Notes: generated from the letters alone by a model not told the origin. A DNA stretch of 6,571 bases from Sphingobacterium thalpophilum (GCA_943328865.2 CALQBR020000080.1:1-6571), one strand, 5' to 3'; shown: positions 1 to 6,060, counted from the first letter of the stretch. Translations and numbers: made by a program.

Positions 1-309
1 GAATCATTGGAATATTGGTATCTTAAAACTAGAAGTAAAATCACCTATGAATATGTGGTTTGGAAAGGAATTAATGACAATCAAGCTTCTGTCGAAGCGT
101 TAGTCAAATTCTGTAAATATGTGCCTTGTAAAGTCAACTTGATAGAGTACAATCCTATTGATGATGGTGAATTTCAACAAGCCTCACCTGAGGCAATTGA
201 CGCTTATATCAAGGCATTGGAAGGCAATGGAATTGTGGCTAAGGTGCGCCGAAGCCGTGGAAAAGATATAGATGCCGCTTGCGGACAATTAGCCAATAAG
301 GAAGCTTAG
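1..309 (+). CDS. rlmN: 23S rRNA/tRNA adenine-C2 methyltransferase RlmN, C-terminal part
   Basis: This is the last 102 codons of a gene that begins left of the window; the frame is open from base 1 and ends at TAG 307-309. RlmN is a cytoplasmic radical-SAM enzyme that methylates C2 of A2503 in 23S rRNA and of A37 in some tRNAs. The visible part has the family's C-terminal signatures: the EYVVWKGIND segment (about bases 49-78), the KVNLIEYNP strand (about 130-156), and the terminal RGKDIDAACGQLA block. The Cys codon at 280-282 matches the conserved catalytic cysteine that forms the covalent RNA intermediate (C355 in E. coli). The radical-SAM CxxxCxxC motif would lie in the missing N-terminal part, so it cannot be checked. 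The Cfr paralogue is less likely, because the sequence reads as the ordinary housekeeping form of this phylum. A strong terminator follows within 20 bases. Confidence 0.93.
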   Translation, partial: ESLEYWYLKTRSKITYEYVVWKGINDNQASVEALVKFCKYVPCKVNLIEYNPIDDGEFQQASPEAIDAYIKALEGNGIVAKVRRSRGKDIDAACGQLANKEA

Positions 310-326
310 AAAGTAATGCAATATAG

Positions 327-366
327 AAATACCCCAAAAAGCGCAATGCTATTTGGGGTATTTTTT
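327..366 (+). terminator. Rho-independent terminator of rlmN
   Basis: A perfect 12-bp stem (AAATACCCCAAA at 327-338 with TTTGGGGTATTT at 352-363) encloses a 13-base apical part. That part can add an AGC/GCT extension (340-342 with 348-350) around a 5-base loop. The descending arm runs into six T residues (361-366). It starts 18 bases after the rlmN stop codon. On the opposite strand only a three-T run (ATTT) follows the stem, so termination of the convergent lipoprotein gene (stop at 389) is possible but weaker. Confidence 0.9.
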
Positions 367-388
367 AATGAATATGGGTCCTTAAGTT

Positions 389-1225
389 TTAAAGCGTAAT
401 TGTATAAGTAACGCCATTAATAGTTGCTGTGGCTTGATTGTCACAGCCATTATCAATACCATAATCTAAAATCGCTGTATTATTGTTTCTTGTGAATGCA
501 AGAACGCCACTCACGATGTAATTGCAATTCATTCTGATTTTTAAAGGAGTCGTTATTGTAGAAGTTTGAGTCGATCCGTTTGGTAATGTAGTAGTCCAAT
601 TACCAGTAATCAAAAATACGTTGTCTAACCAAACTGATGGAGTATCAATTCCTTCTACCATTTCTCGAATACGAGTTCCTACGCGAGTATAAACATTCCC
701 ATTTGGAAAAGTTACAGTCATATCTAGCGTCATAGTAGCTACGGGGTGGATTTGATTTGTTGAAGTGCTTTTTTGAGAGATTACAACCGTTTTGTTTCCT
801 TTAATAAGTTTGGCGTTGTGATAAAAATCTACAAAACTGTAGTTAATAGTGAGAGCGGTTTTATTTAAATCGATACTGCCACTCACAATAATCTTTCCTT
901 TTAAAATGTTTCCATTTTTCAATTCACAACCAGTAGTTCCAAAGTCGACTGTTCTTGTCCAAGTAGATCCTACAATAGTATTTGTTAGGGTTACGCAATC
1001 TGGTAAAAATCGACCTTGCAGAAACATCCTTCCGCCACCATTGATTTGAGAAGTTAGTTGGTCTTCAACAATCTTGGAAACATCATCGGTAATCATATCT
1101 ATTTTTGCATTTACATCAGTTTCTTCGGCCGTAAGATCAGAAGCATTGTCTTTGCTGTCGTTGTTACAGCTGCTAAAAAAGAATAAAGCCAGCATCATTC
1201 CAAATAATATTTTTTTTGTTTTCAT
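389..1225 (-). CDS. Flavobacterial lipoprotein of unknown function
   Basis: This 278-residue protein has a type II signal peptide: basic MKTKK, a hydrophobic core (6-17) and the lipobox FSSC with Cys20 as the lipidation site. The asparagine/acidic stretch just after Cys20 (NNDSKD) may be a weak lipoprotein surface-export signal of the kind known in Bacteroidota, so the outer membrane surface is possible. Residues 22-60 look polar and helical. The rest (about 65-278) looks beta-rich, with many Thr, Asn and Gly. It appears to hold two related modules, each with a cysteine pair: C77 with C100 in DFGTTGC, and C234 with C261 in DYGIDNGC. The C-terminal pattern DYGxxxGCDNxAxxxINGxxYxI recurs, to my recollection, in hypothetical lipoproteins of flavobacteria. 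I recognise no enzyme motif and assign no function. It is monocistronic, convergent with rlmN and divergent from the prenyl synthase. The start fits the signal peptide. Confidence 0.85.
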   Translation of the reverse strand: MKTKKILFGMMLALFFFSSCNNDSKDNASDLTAEETDVNAKIDMITDDVSKIVEDQLTSQINGGGRMFLQGRFLPDCVTLTNTIVGSTWTRTVDFGTTGCELKNGNILKGKIIVSGSIDLNKTALTINYSFVDFYHNAKLIKGNKTVVISQKSTSTNQIHPVATMTLDMTVTFPNGNVYTRVGTRIREMVEGIDTPSVWLDNVFLITGNWTTTLPNGSTQTSTITTPLKIRMNCNYIVSGVLAFTRNNNTAILDYGIDNGCDNQATATINGVTYTITL

Positions 1226-1256
1226 ATTTTTATTTTTTTAAAATTAAATTTTAGGA

Positions 1257-1291
1257 CCAATTTAATCATAAAAGGTTTAATGTGAATCAAA
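1257..1291 (-). promoter_or_regulatory. Candidate promoter of the lipoprotein gene
   Basis: Read on the minus strand, TTTG (1291-1288) is followed after 23 bases by TAAATTGG (1264-1257), one mismatch from the Bacteroidota -7 consensus TAnnTTTG. Transcription would begin near 1250, giving a leader of about 25 AT-rich bases before the ATG at 1225. The spacing is at the long end of what is usual and the -7 box is imperfect, so this is only a candidate. Confidence 0.35.
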
Positions 1292-1310
1292 TAATTTAAT
1301 TTTTTTCGCG

Positions 1311-1343
1311 TTTGTGTCTTAGTTCTTTAATATTGTATCTTTG
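1311..1343 (+). promoter_or_regulatory. Bacteroidota-type promoter of the prenyl synthase gene
   Basis: TTTG at 1311-1314 and TATCTTTG at 1336-1343 match the -33 (TTG/TTTG) and -7 (TAnnTTTG) elements of the primary sigma factor of this phylum, with a 21-base spacer. The -7 match is exact. Since transcription starts a few bases after the -7 box, the start would fall at about 1347-1350, only two to five bases before the ATG at 1352. The mRNA would be nearly leaderless. Confidence 0.65.
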
Positions 1344-1351
1344 GAATCTCA

Positions 1352-2329
1352 ATGAAAATTACAGAACAAATAAAGCAGCCCATCCTTCAGGAAATGGAAC
1401 TTTTTGAAAAAAAGTTTCATGAATCGATGTCTTCCAAAGTGGCTTTGCTTAACCGAATCACCTATTTTGTTGTGAATCGAAAAGGGAAGCAAATGCGTCC
1501 TATGTTCGTTTTTTTGACTGCCAAAATGCTTTCTAAAGGAATTGTAAACGAAAGAACGTATCGCGGCGCTTCTGTTATTGAATTGATTCATACCGCTACT
1601 TTGGTACATGACGATGTGGTGGATGATAGTAACCGCAGAAGGGGTTTTTTCTCTATTAATGCGCTTTGGAAAAACAAAATTGCCGTTCTTGTGGGCGATT
1701 ATTTACTCTCCAAAGGATTGTTGCTTTCTATTGATCACGAAGATTTTGATTTATTGAAAATCATTTCTGTGGCGGTGCGGGAAATGAGTGAAGGAGAATT
1801 GCTTCAAATAGAAAAAGCACGCCGATTAGACATTACCGAAGCGATATATTATGAAATTATTAGAAAAAAAACCGCGACACTCATAGCTTCTTGTTGTGCC
1901 CTTGGCGCCAAATCGGTCATTGAAGACGAAGTGCAAGTCGAGAACATGCGAAAATTTGGCGAACTCATCGGGATGGCTTTTCAAATCAAAGATGATTTGT
2001 TTGATTACTCAGATGAAGCTATTGGAAAACCAACAGGCATTGATATTAAAGAACAGAAAATGACGTTGCCATTAATTTATGTCCTCAATCATTGTACTTC
2101 CAAAGAAAAGAATTGGTTAATTAATTCCATCAAAAATTACAACAAAGACAAGAAACGAGTTAAGGAAGTAATCGATTTTGTAAAAAACAACAAAGGTCTT
2201 TCGTATGCAGAAGAAAGAATGATACAACTACAACACGAGGCACTTTTGCTTTTAGAACACTATCCGGAGTCTGACTTTAAAGAAGCCTTAATCTTGATGG
2301 TAAATTATGTGATTGAAAGAAAGAAGTAG
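1352..2329 (+). CDS. All-trans polyprenyl diphosphate synthase (IspB-like)
   Basis: This 325-residue, full-length trans-isoprenyl diphosphate synthase is a cytosolic all-helical enzyme that condenses isopentenyl diphosphate units onto an allylic diphosphate. It shows GKQMRP (45-50) for substrate binding, the first aspartate-rich motif DDVVD (87-91) followed by RRG (96-98), and the second DDLFD (214-218). GKPTGID (225-231) and the KMTLPL block (236-241) follow. The residues before the first motif read HTATLVH; a small Ala at position -5 is typical of medium- to long-chain synthases such as octaprenyl synthase IspB, rather than farnesyl synthases with a bulky residue there. Flavobacterium species mainly use menaquinone-6, so a hexaprenyl product for the menaquinone side chain is the likely role, but chain length is inferred. 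The ATG at 1352 fits the usual N-terminus (IKQPIxxEMxxFEKKF). It has its own promoter; dnaG follows after 85 bases. Confidence 0.92.
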   Translation: MKITEQIKQPILQEMELFEKKFHESMSSKVALLNRITYFVVNRKGKQMRPMFVFLTAKMLSKGIVNERTYRGASVIELIHTATLVHDDVVDDSNRRRGFFSINALWKNKIAVLVGDYLLSKGLLLSIDHEDFDLLKIISVAVREMSEGELLQIEKARRLDITEAIYYEIIRKKTATLIASCCALGAKSVIEDEVQVENMRKFGELIGMAFQIKDDLFDYSDEAIGKPTGIDIKEQKMTLPLIYVLNHCTSKEKNWLINSIKNYNKDKKRVKEVIDFVKNNKGLSYAEERMIQLQHEALLLLEHYPESDFKEALILMVNYVIERKK

Positions 2330-2363
2330 TTTTTATTGTCATACTTAATTTTATTTTTCTTTA

Positions 2364-2393
2364 TTTACTTCCATAATAAACTTTGTAACTTTG
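2364..2393 (+). promoter_or_regulatory. Candidate promoter of dnaG
   Basis: TAACTTTG at 2386-2393 is an exact match to the TAnnTTTG -7 element. The best -33 candidate is TTTA at 2364-2367, with an 18-base spacer and one mismatch from TTTG. The start would be near 2397-2400, leaving a leader of about 15 bases before the TTG start at 2415. The -7 box is preceded by a second AACTTTG (2379-2385), making a tandem 8-base repeat. No GC-rich terminator hairpin lies between the prenyl synthase stop and this site, so read-through from upstream is also possible. Confidence 0.5.
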
Positions 2394-2414
2394 ACCTTTT
2401 AAAAATAAGCTGAA

Positions 2415-4391
2415 TTGATTTCAAAAGCCACCATAGATACTGTTTTCGAAACTGCTCGAGTAGAGGAGGTTATTGGTGATTTTGTACAGCTCAAACGTGC
2501 AGGAACTAATTTTAAGGGATTAAGTCCGTTTTCAGACGAACGTTCACCGTCATTTATGGTTTCTCCAGTGAAACAAATCTGGAAAGATTTTAGCTCTGGA
2601 AAAGGAGGAAATTCGGTCGCATTTTTAATGGAACATGAGCATTTTACGTATCCAGAAGCGATTCGGTATCTAGCCAAAAAATACAATATCGAAATTGAAG
2701 AAACCGTTCAAACGGATGAAGAAAAAGCCAATACAGATATAAAAGAAAGTATGTATTTGGTTTCTGAATTTGCTAAAAAATATTTCCAGGATATTTTACT
2801 GCATTCAGAAGAAGGGAAAGCCATTGGATATTCCTATTTTAAGGAACGGGGTTTTACCAACGAAACAATTACGAAATTCGCGCTAGGATATTCTCCTGAA
2901 ACGTGGGATGCCTTTACAAAAGAAGCACTTGGTAAAGGTTATAAATTAGAATTTTTAGAAAGTACTGGCTTAACCATTCCAAGAGAGGACAGACCATTCG
3001 ACCGTTTTAAGGGACGTGTGATGTTTCCGATTCAAAGTATGTCGGGGCGAGTTCTTGGTTTTGGAGGAAGAATTCTGACGAATGATAAGAAAGCCGCTAA
3101 GTATCTCAATTCACCAGAGAGTGAGATTTATCATAAGAGTAAGGTTTTGTATGGTATTTTTCAAGCTAAACAAGCCATTGCCAAACAAAATAATTGTTAT
3201 CTAGTAGAGGGTTATACCGATGTAATTCAATTTCATCAAGCTGGAATTGAAAATGTCGTTGCCTCGTCAGGAACAGCTCTAACACCTGATCAAATCCGAT
3301 TGATTAACCGTTTGACTAAAAACATTACGGTGCTTTTTGATGGCGATGCAGCGGGACTTCGTGCTTCGATTCGAGGAATCGATTTGATTCTTGAGGAAGG
3401 AATGAATGTAAAAGTATGTACTTTTCCTGACGGCGAAGATCCCGATAGTTTTGCTAAGAAAACACCTTACGAAGCATTAGTTTTATATCTCGAGAATAAT
3501 TCAATGGATTTTATACAATTCAAAGCTTCTCTTTTGATGAAAGATGCCAAGAATGATCCTGTTAAAAAAGCAGACTTAATTCGGGATATGGTGATGAGTA
3601 TTTCTAAAATCCCAGATCGTATTCAGCGTGAAATCTACATTCAAGAATGTGCGCGAATCATGGATATTTCGGAGCAGGTGCTTTTGAGTACCTTAGCACA
3701 GTTGGTTCAAAAAGATATTACGGAGACAGGTAAAAAGCAAAAACAAGAGCAAAAAGCCTTTGAGGTTGTGAAAAATGACCAACCTATTGCGGTCGAAAAA
3801 ATCGATATTTTATTCCAATTAGAACGAAAAATCATCGAAATCCTTTTATTATATGGAAATGTGACAGAAGAATTTGAAGATGTCCTTTTAAAAGCGAATG
3901 ATGAAGGAGAAATTGAAACCGTCACCGAGAAAAAAAAGTATGCTGTTTATCAAAGGATTTATTTGAGTTTACAAGAGGATGAAGTGGAACTTGCGAATCC
4001 TTTATTTAAAGACGTATATCAAAACTTAATCGCTTTTTTTAATCAAAATGAGCATTTTAATATCGAGCAATATCTGATGCAATTACCGCCTGAATTTGCT
4101 CACGAAGTGACGGATATTTTGATGGAAGACGAGAAATTAACCCTTCATGATTGGGAAGGACAAAATATCATTGTAAAACAAAAAGACCAAACGATAAGTC
4201 AATATGTTTCTGAGACAATTCTCACCTTGCGATGGTATTTGGTGGATCGAATTATTGAAGAATTAAAAGGTTCTATATCATCTGAACCGGAGTCAGACAA
4301 TACAGAACCTCTTTCTATGGCAATGGACTATTACAAGCTAATTAATTCTTTTTCTAAAAAATTAGGGCGAGTGATGTCGCGTTACAGTTAA
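2415..4391 (+). CDS. dnaG: DNA primase DnaG with ligand-less zinc-binding domain
   Basis: This 658-residue replication primase makes the RNA primers for lagging-strand and restart synthesis at the fork, working with the DnaB helicase. Residues 1-95 form the N-terminal zinc-binding domain fold (KRAGTNFKGLSPF, then SPSFMVSPVKQIW). The zinc ligands are replaced: the positions of the usual Cys, His, Cys, Cys are S37, S40, D58 and S61, with canonical spacing (+3, +21, +24). The catalytic core follows: basic motif DRFKGRVMFPI (196-206), GFGGR (215-219), KYLNSPES (229-236), and the Toprim domain with EGYTD (265-269, catalytic Glu265), ASSGTA (283-288), DGDAAG (309-314) and DGEDPD (339-344). The C-terminal third is the poorly conserved helicase-interacting region. 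The start is TTG at 2415: an in-frame TAA lies at 2406-2408, and the next ATG (codon 48) would cut into the domain. The stop overlaps that of the convergent regulator gene. Confidence 0.97.
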   Translation: MISKATIDTVFETARVEEVIGDFVQLKRAGTNFKGLSPFSDERSPSFMVSPVKQIWKDFSSGKGGNSVAFLMEHEHFTYPEAIRYLAKKYNIEIEETVQTDEEKANTDIKESMYLVSEFAKKYFQDILLHSEEGKAIGYSYFKERGFTNETITKFALGYSPETWDAFTKEALGKGYKLEFLESTGLTIPREDRPFDRFKGRVMFPIQSMSGRVLGFGGRILTNDKKAAKYLNSPESEIYHKSKVLYGIFQAKQAIAKQNNCYLVEGYTDVIQFHQAGIENVVASSGTALTPDQIRLINRLTKNITVLFDGDAAGLRASIRGIDLILEEGMNVKVCTFPDGEDPDSFAKKTPYEALVLYLENNSMDFIQFKASLLMKDAKNDPVKKADLIRDMVMSISKIPDRIQREIYIQECARIMDISEQVLLSTLAQLVQKDITETGKKQKQEQKAFEVVKNDQPIAVEKIDILFQLERKIIEILLLYGNVTEEFEDVLLKANDEGEIETVTEKKKYAVYQRIYLSLQEDEVELANPLFKDVYQNLIAFFNQNEHFNIEQYLMQLPPEFAHEVTDILMEDEKLTLHDWEGQNIIVKQKDQTISQYVSETILTLRWYLVDRIIEELKGSISSEPESDNTEPLSMAMDYYKLINSFSKKLGRVMSRYS

Positions 4392-5017
4392 ACGATTTGT
4401 AATGTTTTTGCTTTATTGACTAAATCTACTAAATTAGTAACGTTAAGTTTAGTTAATAATCTTAATTTATATGTGCTAATGGTTTTTTCGTTGAGGTTTA
4501 AGATTTTGGAAATTTCATTGTTCTTTTTTCCATCGCTCAAATAGCGCAATACTTCAATCTCCCGATTAGATAGTTTTCTGTATAATCGCTCGTTTTTGTT
4601 CTGTTTGGCGATTAAAGCCAAGTTCTTCTGCACAGCCTCGCTTAGAACAATAGTACCTTGATTGACTTTTATAATGGTATTGGCTAAAACCTCTATTTTA
4701 GCACTTTTGTGTACAAATCCGGAAATCCCTGATTTTATAGCGTTTGGAGCATATATTTGTTCAGAAAGACCGGTGAAAAGGATTACTTTTGTTTTAGGAT
4801 GGTTTTTAATAATAGACTTCACATCATAAATACTGGAAAGACCTTCTAGTTCTAAATCGAGTAGTAAAACGTCGATTTTTTTGTTTTTAAGTACTTCTTC
4901 AATCATAGTAAAACTGCTGACATTAGAAACAATACTAATTTCAGTATGACTTTCAAAGTAAAATTTTATCCCAATATGAACTACAGGATAATTATCTGCT
5001 AGACAAACATTTATCAT
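4388..5017 (-). CDS. NarL/FixJ-family response regulator with LuxR-type HTH
   Basis: This 209-residue two-component response regulator is a cytoplasmic DNA-binding protein. The receiver domain spans about 1-120. Asp54 in LLLDLELEG is the expected phosphorylation site, Thr82 (FTG) and Lys104 (HKS) are the conserved switch residues, and the N-terminal acidic site reads ADNYP (7-11), so the usual Asp pair is D8/N9. The LuxR-type helix-turn-helix runs from about 149 to 205 (LSNREIEVLRYLSDGKKNNEI, then KTISTYKLRLLTKLNV). No sensor kinase gene is in the window, so it appears as an orphan; signal and targets are unknown. It lies 83 bases downstream of nadE on the same strand, with no GC-rich terminator between, so co-transcription is possible. 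Its 3' end overlaps dnaG by four bases. A role in motility or NAD metabolism cannot be inferred from position alone. Confidence 0.92.
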   Translation of the reverse strand: MINVCLADNYPVVHIGIKFYFESHTEISIVSNVSSFTMIEEVLKNKKIDVLLLDLELEGLSSIYDVKSIIKNHPKTKVILFTGLSEQIYAPNAIKSGISGFVHKSAKIEVLANTIIKVNQGTIVLSEAVQKNLALIAKQNKNERLYRKLSNREIEVLRYLSDGKKNNEISKILNLNEKTISTYKLRLLTKLNVTNLVDLVNKAKTLQIV

Positions 5018-5100
5018 AATTTAATTTTTTAAAATGATTAAAATTCCGAAGTGGGATACGTAAAGTTAATGATAAAAAATAAATAAATGTAATAAATAGA

Positions 5101-5916
5101 CTAAAGTTTTTCTTTAAATTCCTGAGGTAATAAACACACTGGAATCGGATTTATTTTATGTTGGTTATTAGTGTTTAGACGCTTGTAAATTTCAAACACT
5201 GTTTTTTCTCTTCCTGAAAAATCGGAAGCCTGTTTTGCTTTCTCACTTTGCATCATTGCCCATTCGAGTTCGTCGTAACTAGCGCCTAGTTGGTCCTCAT
5301 CGCTTCGATCATCACCAAAAAGACCATCTGTAGGGGCGGCTTTCAAAATAGAAGTTGGGATTTTTAGAAATGCACCTATTGCATATACCTCTGATTTCAT
5401 CAAATCGGCAATTGGACTCAAATCTACCCCACCATCACCATATTTGGTAAAAAAACCAACGCCAAAGTCCTCTACTTTGTTTCCTGTACCAGCCACTAAT
5501 AATCCATTTATTCCTGCAAAATAATATAGTGTTGTCATTCGCAGGCGCGCCCGAGTGTTGGCTAGAGTTAAATTCAATTTGTCTAAATCATTAGCGGCAG
5601 GAACAACTGATTCAAAAGTTTCGAACAAACCCGTCAAATCAGCCTGAGCTTGAGTCACATTTTCAAATCTCTCTTTCAGTTGGGCAATGTGTTCCCGTCC
5701 GCGATTTACCTGACTCGCTGCCTGATGAATCGGCATTTCCACGCATAAAGTTGGAAAACCCGTTAACGCACACAAGGTAGAAGTCACAGCAGAATCGACT
5801 CCTCCAGAAATCCCAACAACAAAGCCGCTTGCTTTTGCATTTGTCGCATAATCACGTAACCAATTGACAATGTATGCGCTAGCTTTGTCGGCTTGAATTG
5901 TATTTTTTTTAGGCAT
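5101..5916 (-). CDS. nadE: Ammonia-dependent NAD(+) synthetase NadE
   Basis: This 271-residue enzyme catalyses the last step of NAD synthesis in the cytosol: deamido-NAD plus ammonia and ATP gives NAD, AMP and diphosphate. The ATP-pyrophosphatase P-loop is GISGGVDSA (35-43). Other family blocks are LANTRARLRM (118-127), GTGNKVEDFGVGFFTKYGDGG (143-163), DLSPIADLMKSEVY (165-178), and APTDGLFGDDRSDEDQLGASY (194-214). There is no N-terminal glutaminase (nitrilase-like) domain and the length is that of the short form, so ammonia rather than glutamine should be the nitrogen donor. The reading frame stays open upstream to 6039, but the ATG at 5916 is the likely start: the family N-terminus begins there, the extra residues are low-complexity Phe/Lys encoded by the intergenic hairpin, and a good -7 box lies between. 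It is divergent from gldB and upstream of the response regulator gene. Confidence 0.95.
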   Translation of the reverse strand: MPKKNTIQADKASAYIVNWLRDYATNAKASGFVVGISGGVDSAVTSTLCALTGFPTLCVEMPIHQAASQVNRGREHIAQLKERFENVTQAQADLTGLFETFESVVPAANDLDKLNLTLANTRARLRMTTLYYFAGINGLLVAGTGNKVEDFGVGFFTKYGDGGVDLSPIADLMKSEVYAIGAFLKIPTSILKAAPTDGLFGDDRSDEDQLGASYDELEWAMMQSEKAKQASDFSGREKTVFEIYKRLNTNNQHKINPIPVCLLPQEFKEKL

Positions 5917-5945
5917 ATTTTCTGAAAATTTAAAAAACCGCAATG

Positions 5946-5953
5946 TATATTTG
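5946..5953 (+). promoter_or_regulatory. Candidate gldB promoter, -7 element
   Basis: TATATTTG is an exact match to TAnnTTTG on the plus strand. The -33 region is poor: the nearest candidate is CTG at 5922-5924 with a 21-base spacer. If used, transcription would start near 5958 and give gldB a leader of about 100 bases that contains the whole hairpin element at 5971-6046. It abuts the minus-strand -7 element of nadE. Confidence 0.4.
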
Positions 5954-5978
5954 CAAAAATAATAATTATTAGGAGCAA
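5954..5978 (-). promoter_or_regulatory. Candidate nadE promoter
   Basis: On the minus strand TATTTTTG (5961-5954) matches TAnnTTTG exactly. The nearest upstream TTG (5978-5976) gives a spacer of only 14 bases, shorter than usual, so the -33 element is uncertain. Transcription would begin near 5950, giving a leader of about 34 bases before the nadE ATG at 5916. The position argues against the longer upstream nadE frame, whose start at 6039 would lie outside this transcript. Confidence 0.45.
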
Positions 5979-6046
5979 TTTCCTGCTGTTGGCTATATCT
6001 TTTCTTTTTAAAGAAAAAGAAAAAGGATACCGCCGCCATCAGGGCT
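5971..6046. repeat. Hairpin-forming intergenic element, probable dispersed flavobacterial repeat
   Basis: The stretch from AGGAGCAATT (5971) to CATCAGGGCT (ending 6046) contains a long imperfect inverted repeat. The left arm 5991-6009 (GGCTATATC, then pyrimidines) pairs with the right arm 6014-6034 (purines, then GGATACCGCC). The loop is AAAG (6010-6013). There are two mismatches (5994-5995 with 6030-6031) and two single-base bulges. GC-richer flanks border a pure A/T/G-purine stem in otherwise AT-rich intergenic DNA. From memory, elements with this plan (AGCCCTGAT, then a GGYATCC-type segment, a CTTTTTCTTT hairpin, GATATAGC and GCTCCT) recur between genes of many Flavobacterium genomes. Only one copy is present here, so repetition is not shown by the window. 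No T-run follows on either strand, so it is not a typical terminator. It lies between the nadE and gldB starts. Confidence 0.5.
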
Positions 6047-6060
6047 AAAAAAATATGGAG

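Noticed and set aside
849..1049. Open frame on the plus strand inside the lipoprotein gene
   Set aside because: It is a shadow of the minus-strand gene. It has no recognisable domain and no promoter, and the minus frame has a clear signal peptide and lipobox.
4427..4439. Perfect inverted repeat TACTAA-A-TTAGTA near the dnaG/regulator junction, considered as a terminator
   Set aside because: The stem is six A/T-rich pairs with a one-base loop and no T-run. It lies within the helix-turn-helix coding region, so it is unlikely to terminate either gene.
5061..5068. TAACTTTA on the minus strand as a -7 box for the response regulator gene
   Set aside because: It has one mismatch from TAnnTTTG and no TTG-like -33 element at a suitable distance in the very AT-rich upstream sequence. 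A separate promoter is possible but not supported.
5018..5100. Terminator or small RNA between nadE and the response regulator
   Set aside because: The 83 bases are AT-rich with only a short GC-bearing patch (5046-5060) and no stable hairpin followed by T residues on the minus strand.
5917..6039. N-terminal extension of nadE to an upstream ATG at 6039, adding 41 residues rich in Phe and Lys
   Set aside because: The extra part is encoded by the hairpin element and AT-rich leader, does not resemble NadE, and lies upstream of the likely nadE promoter. The family N-terminus starts at 5916.
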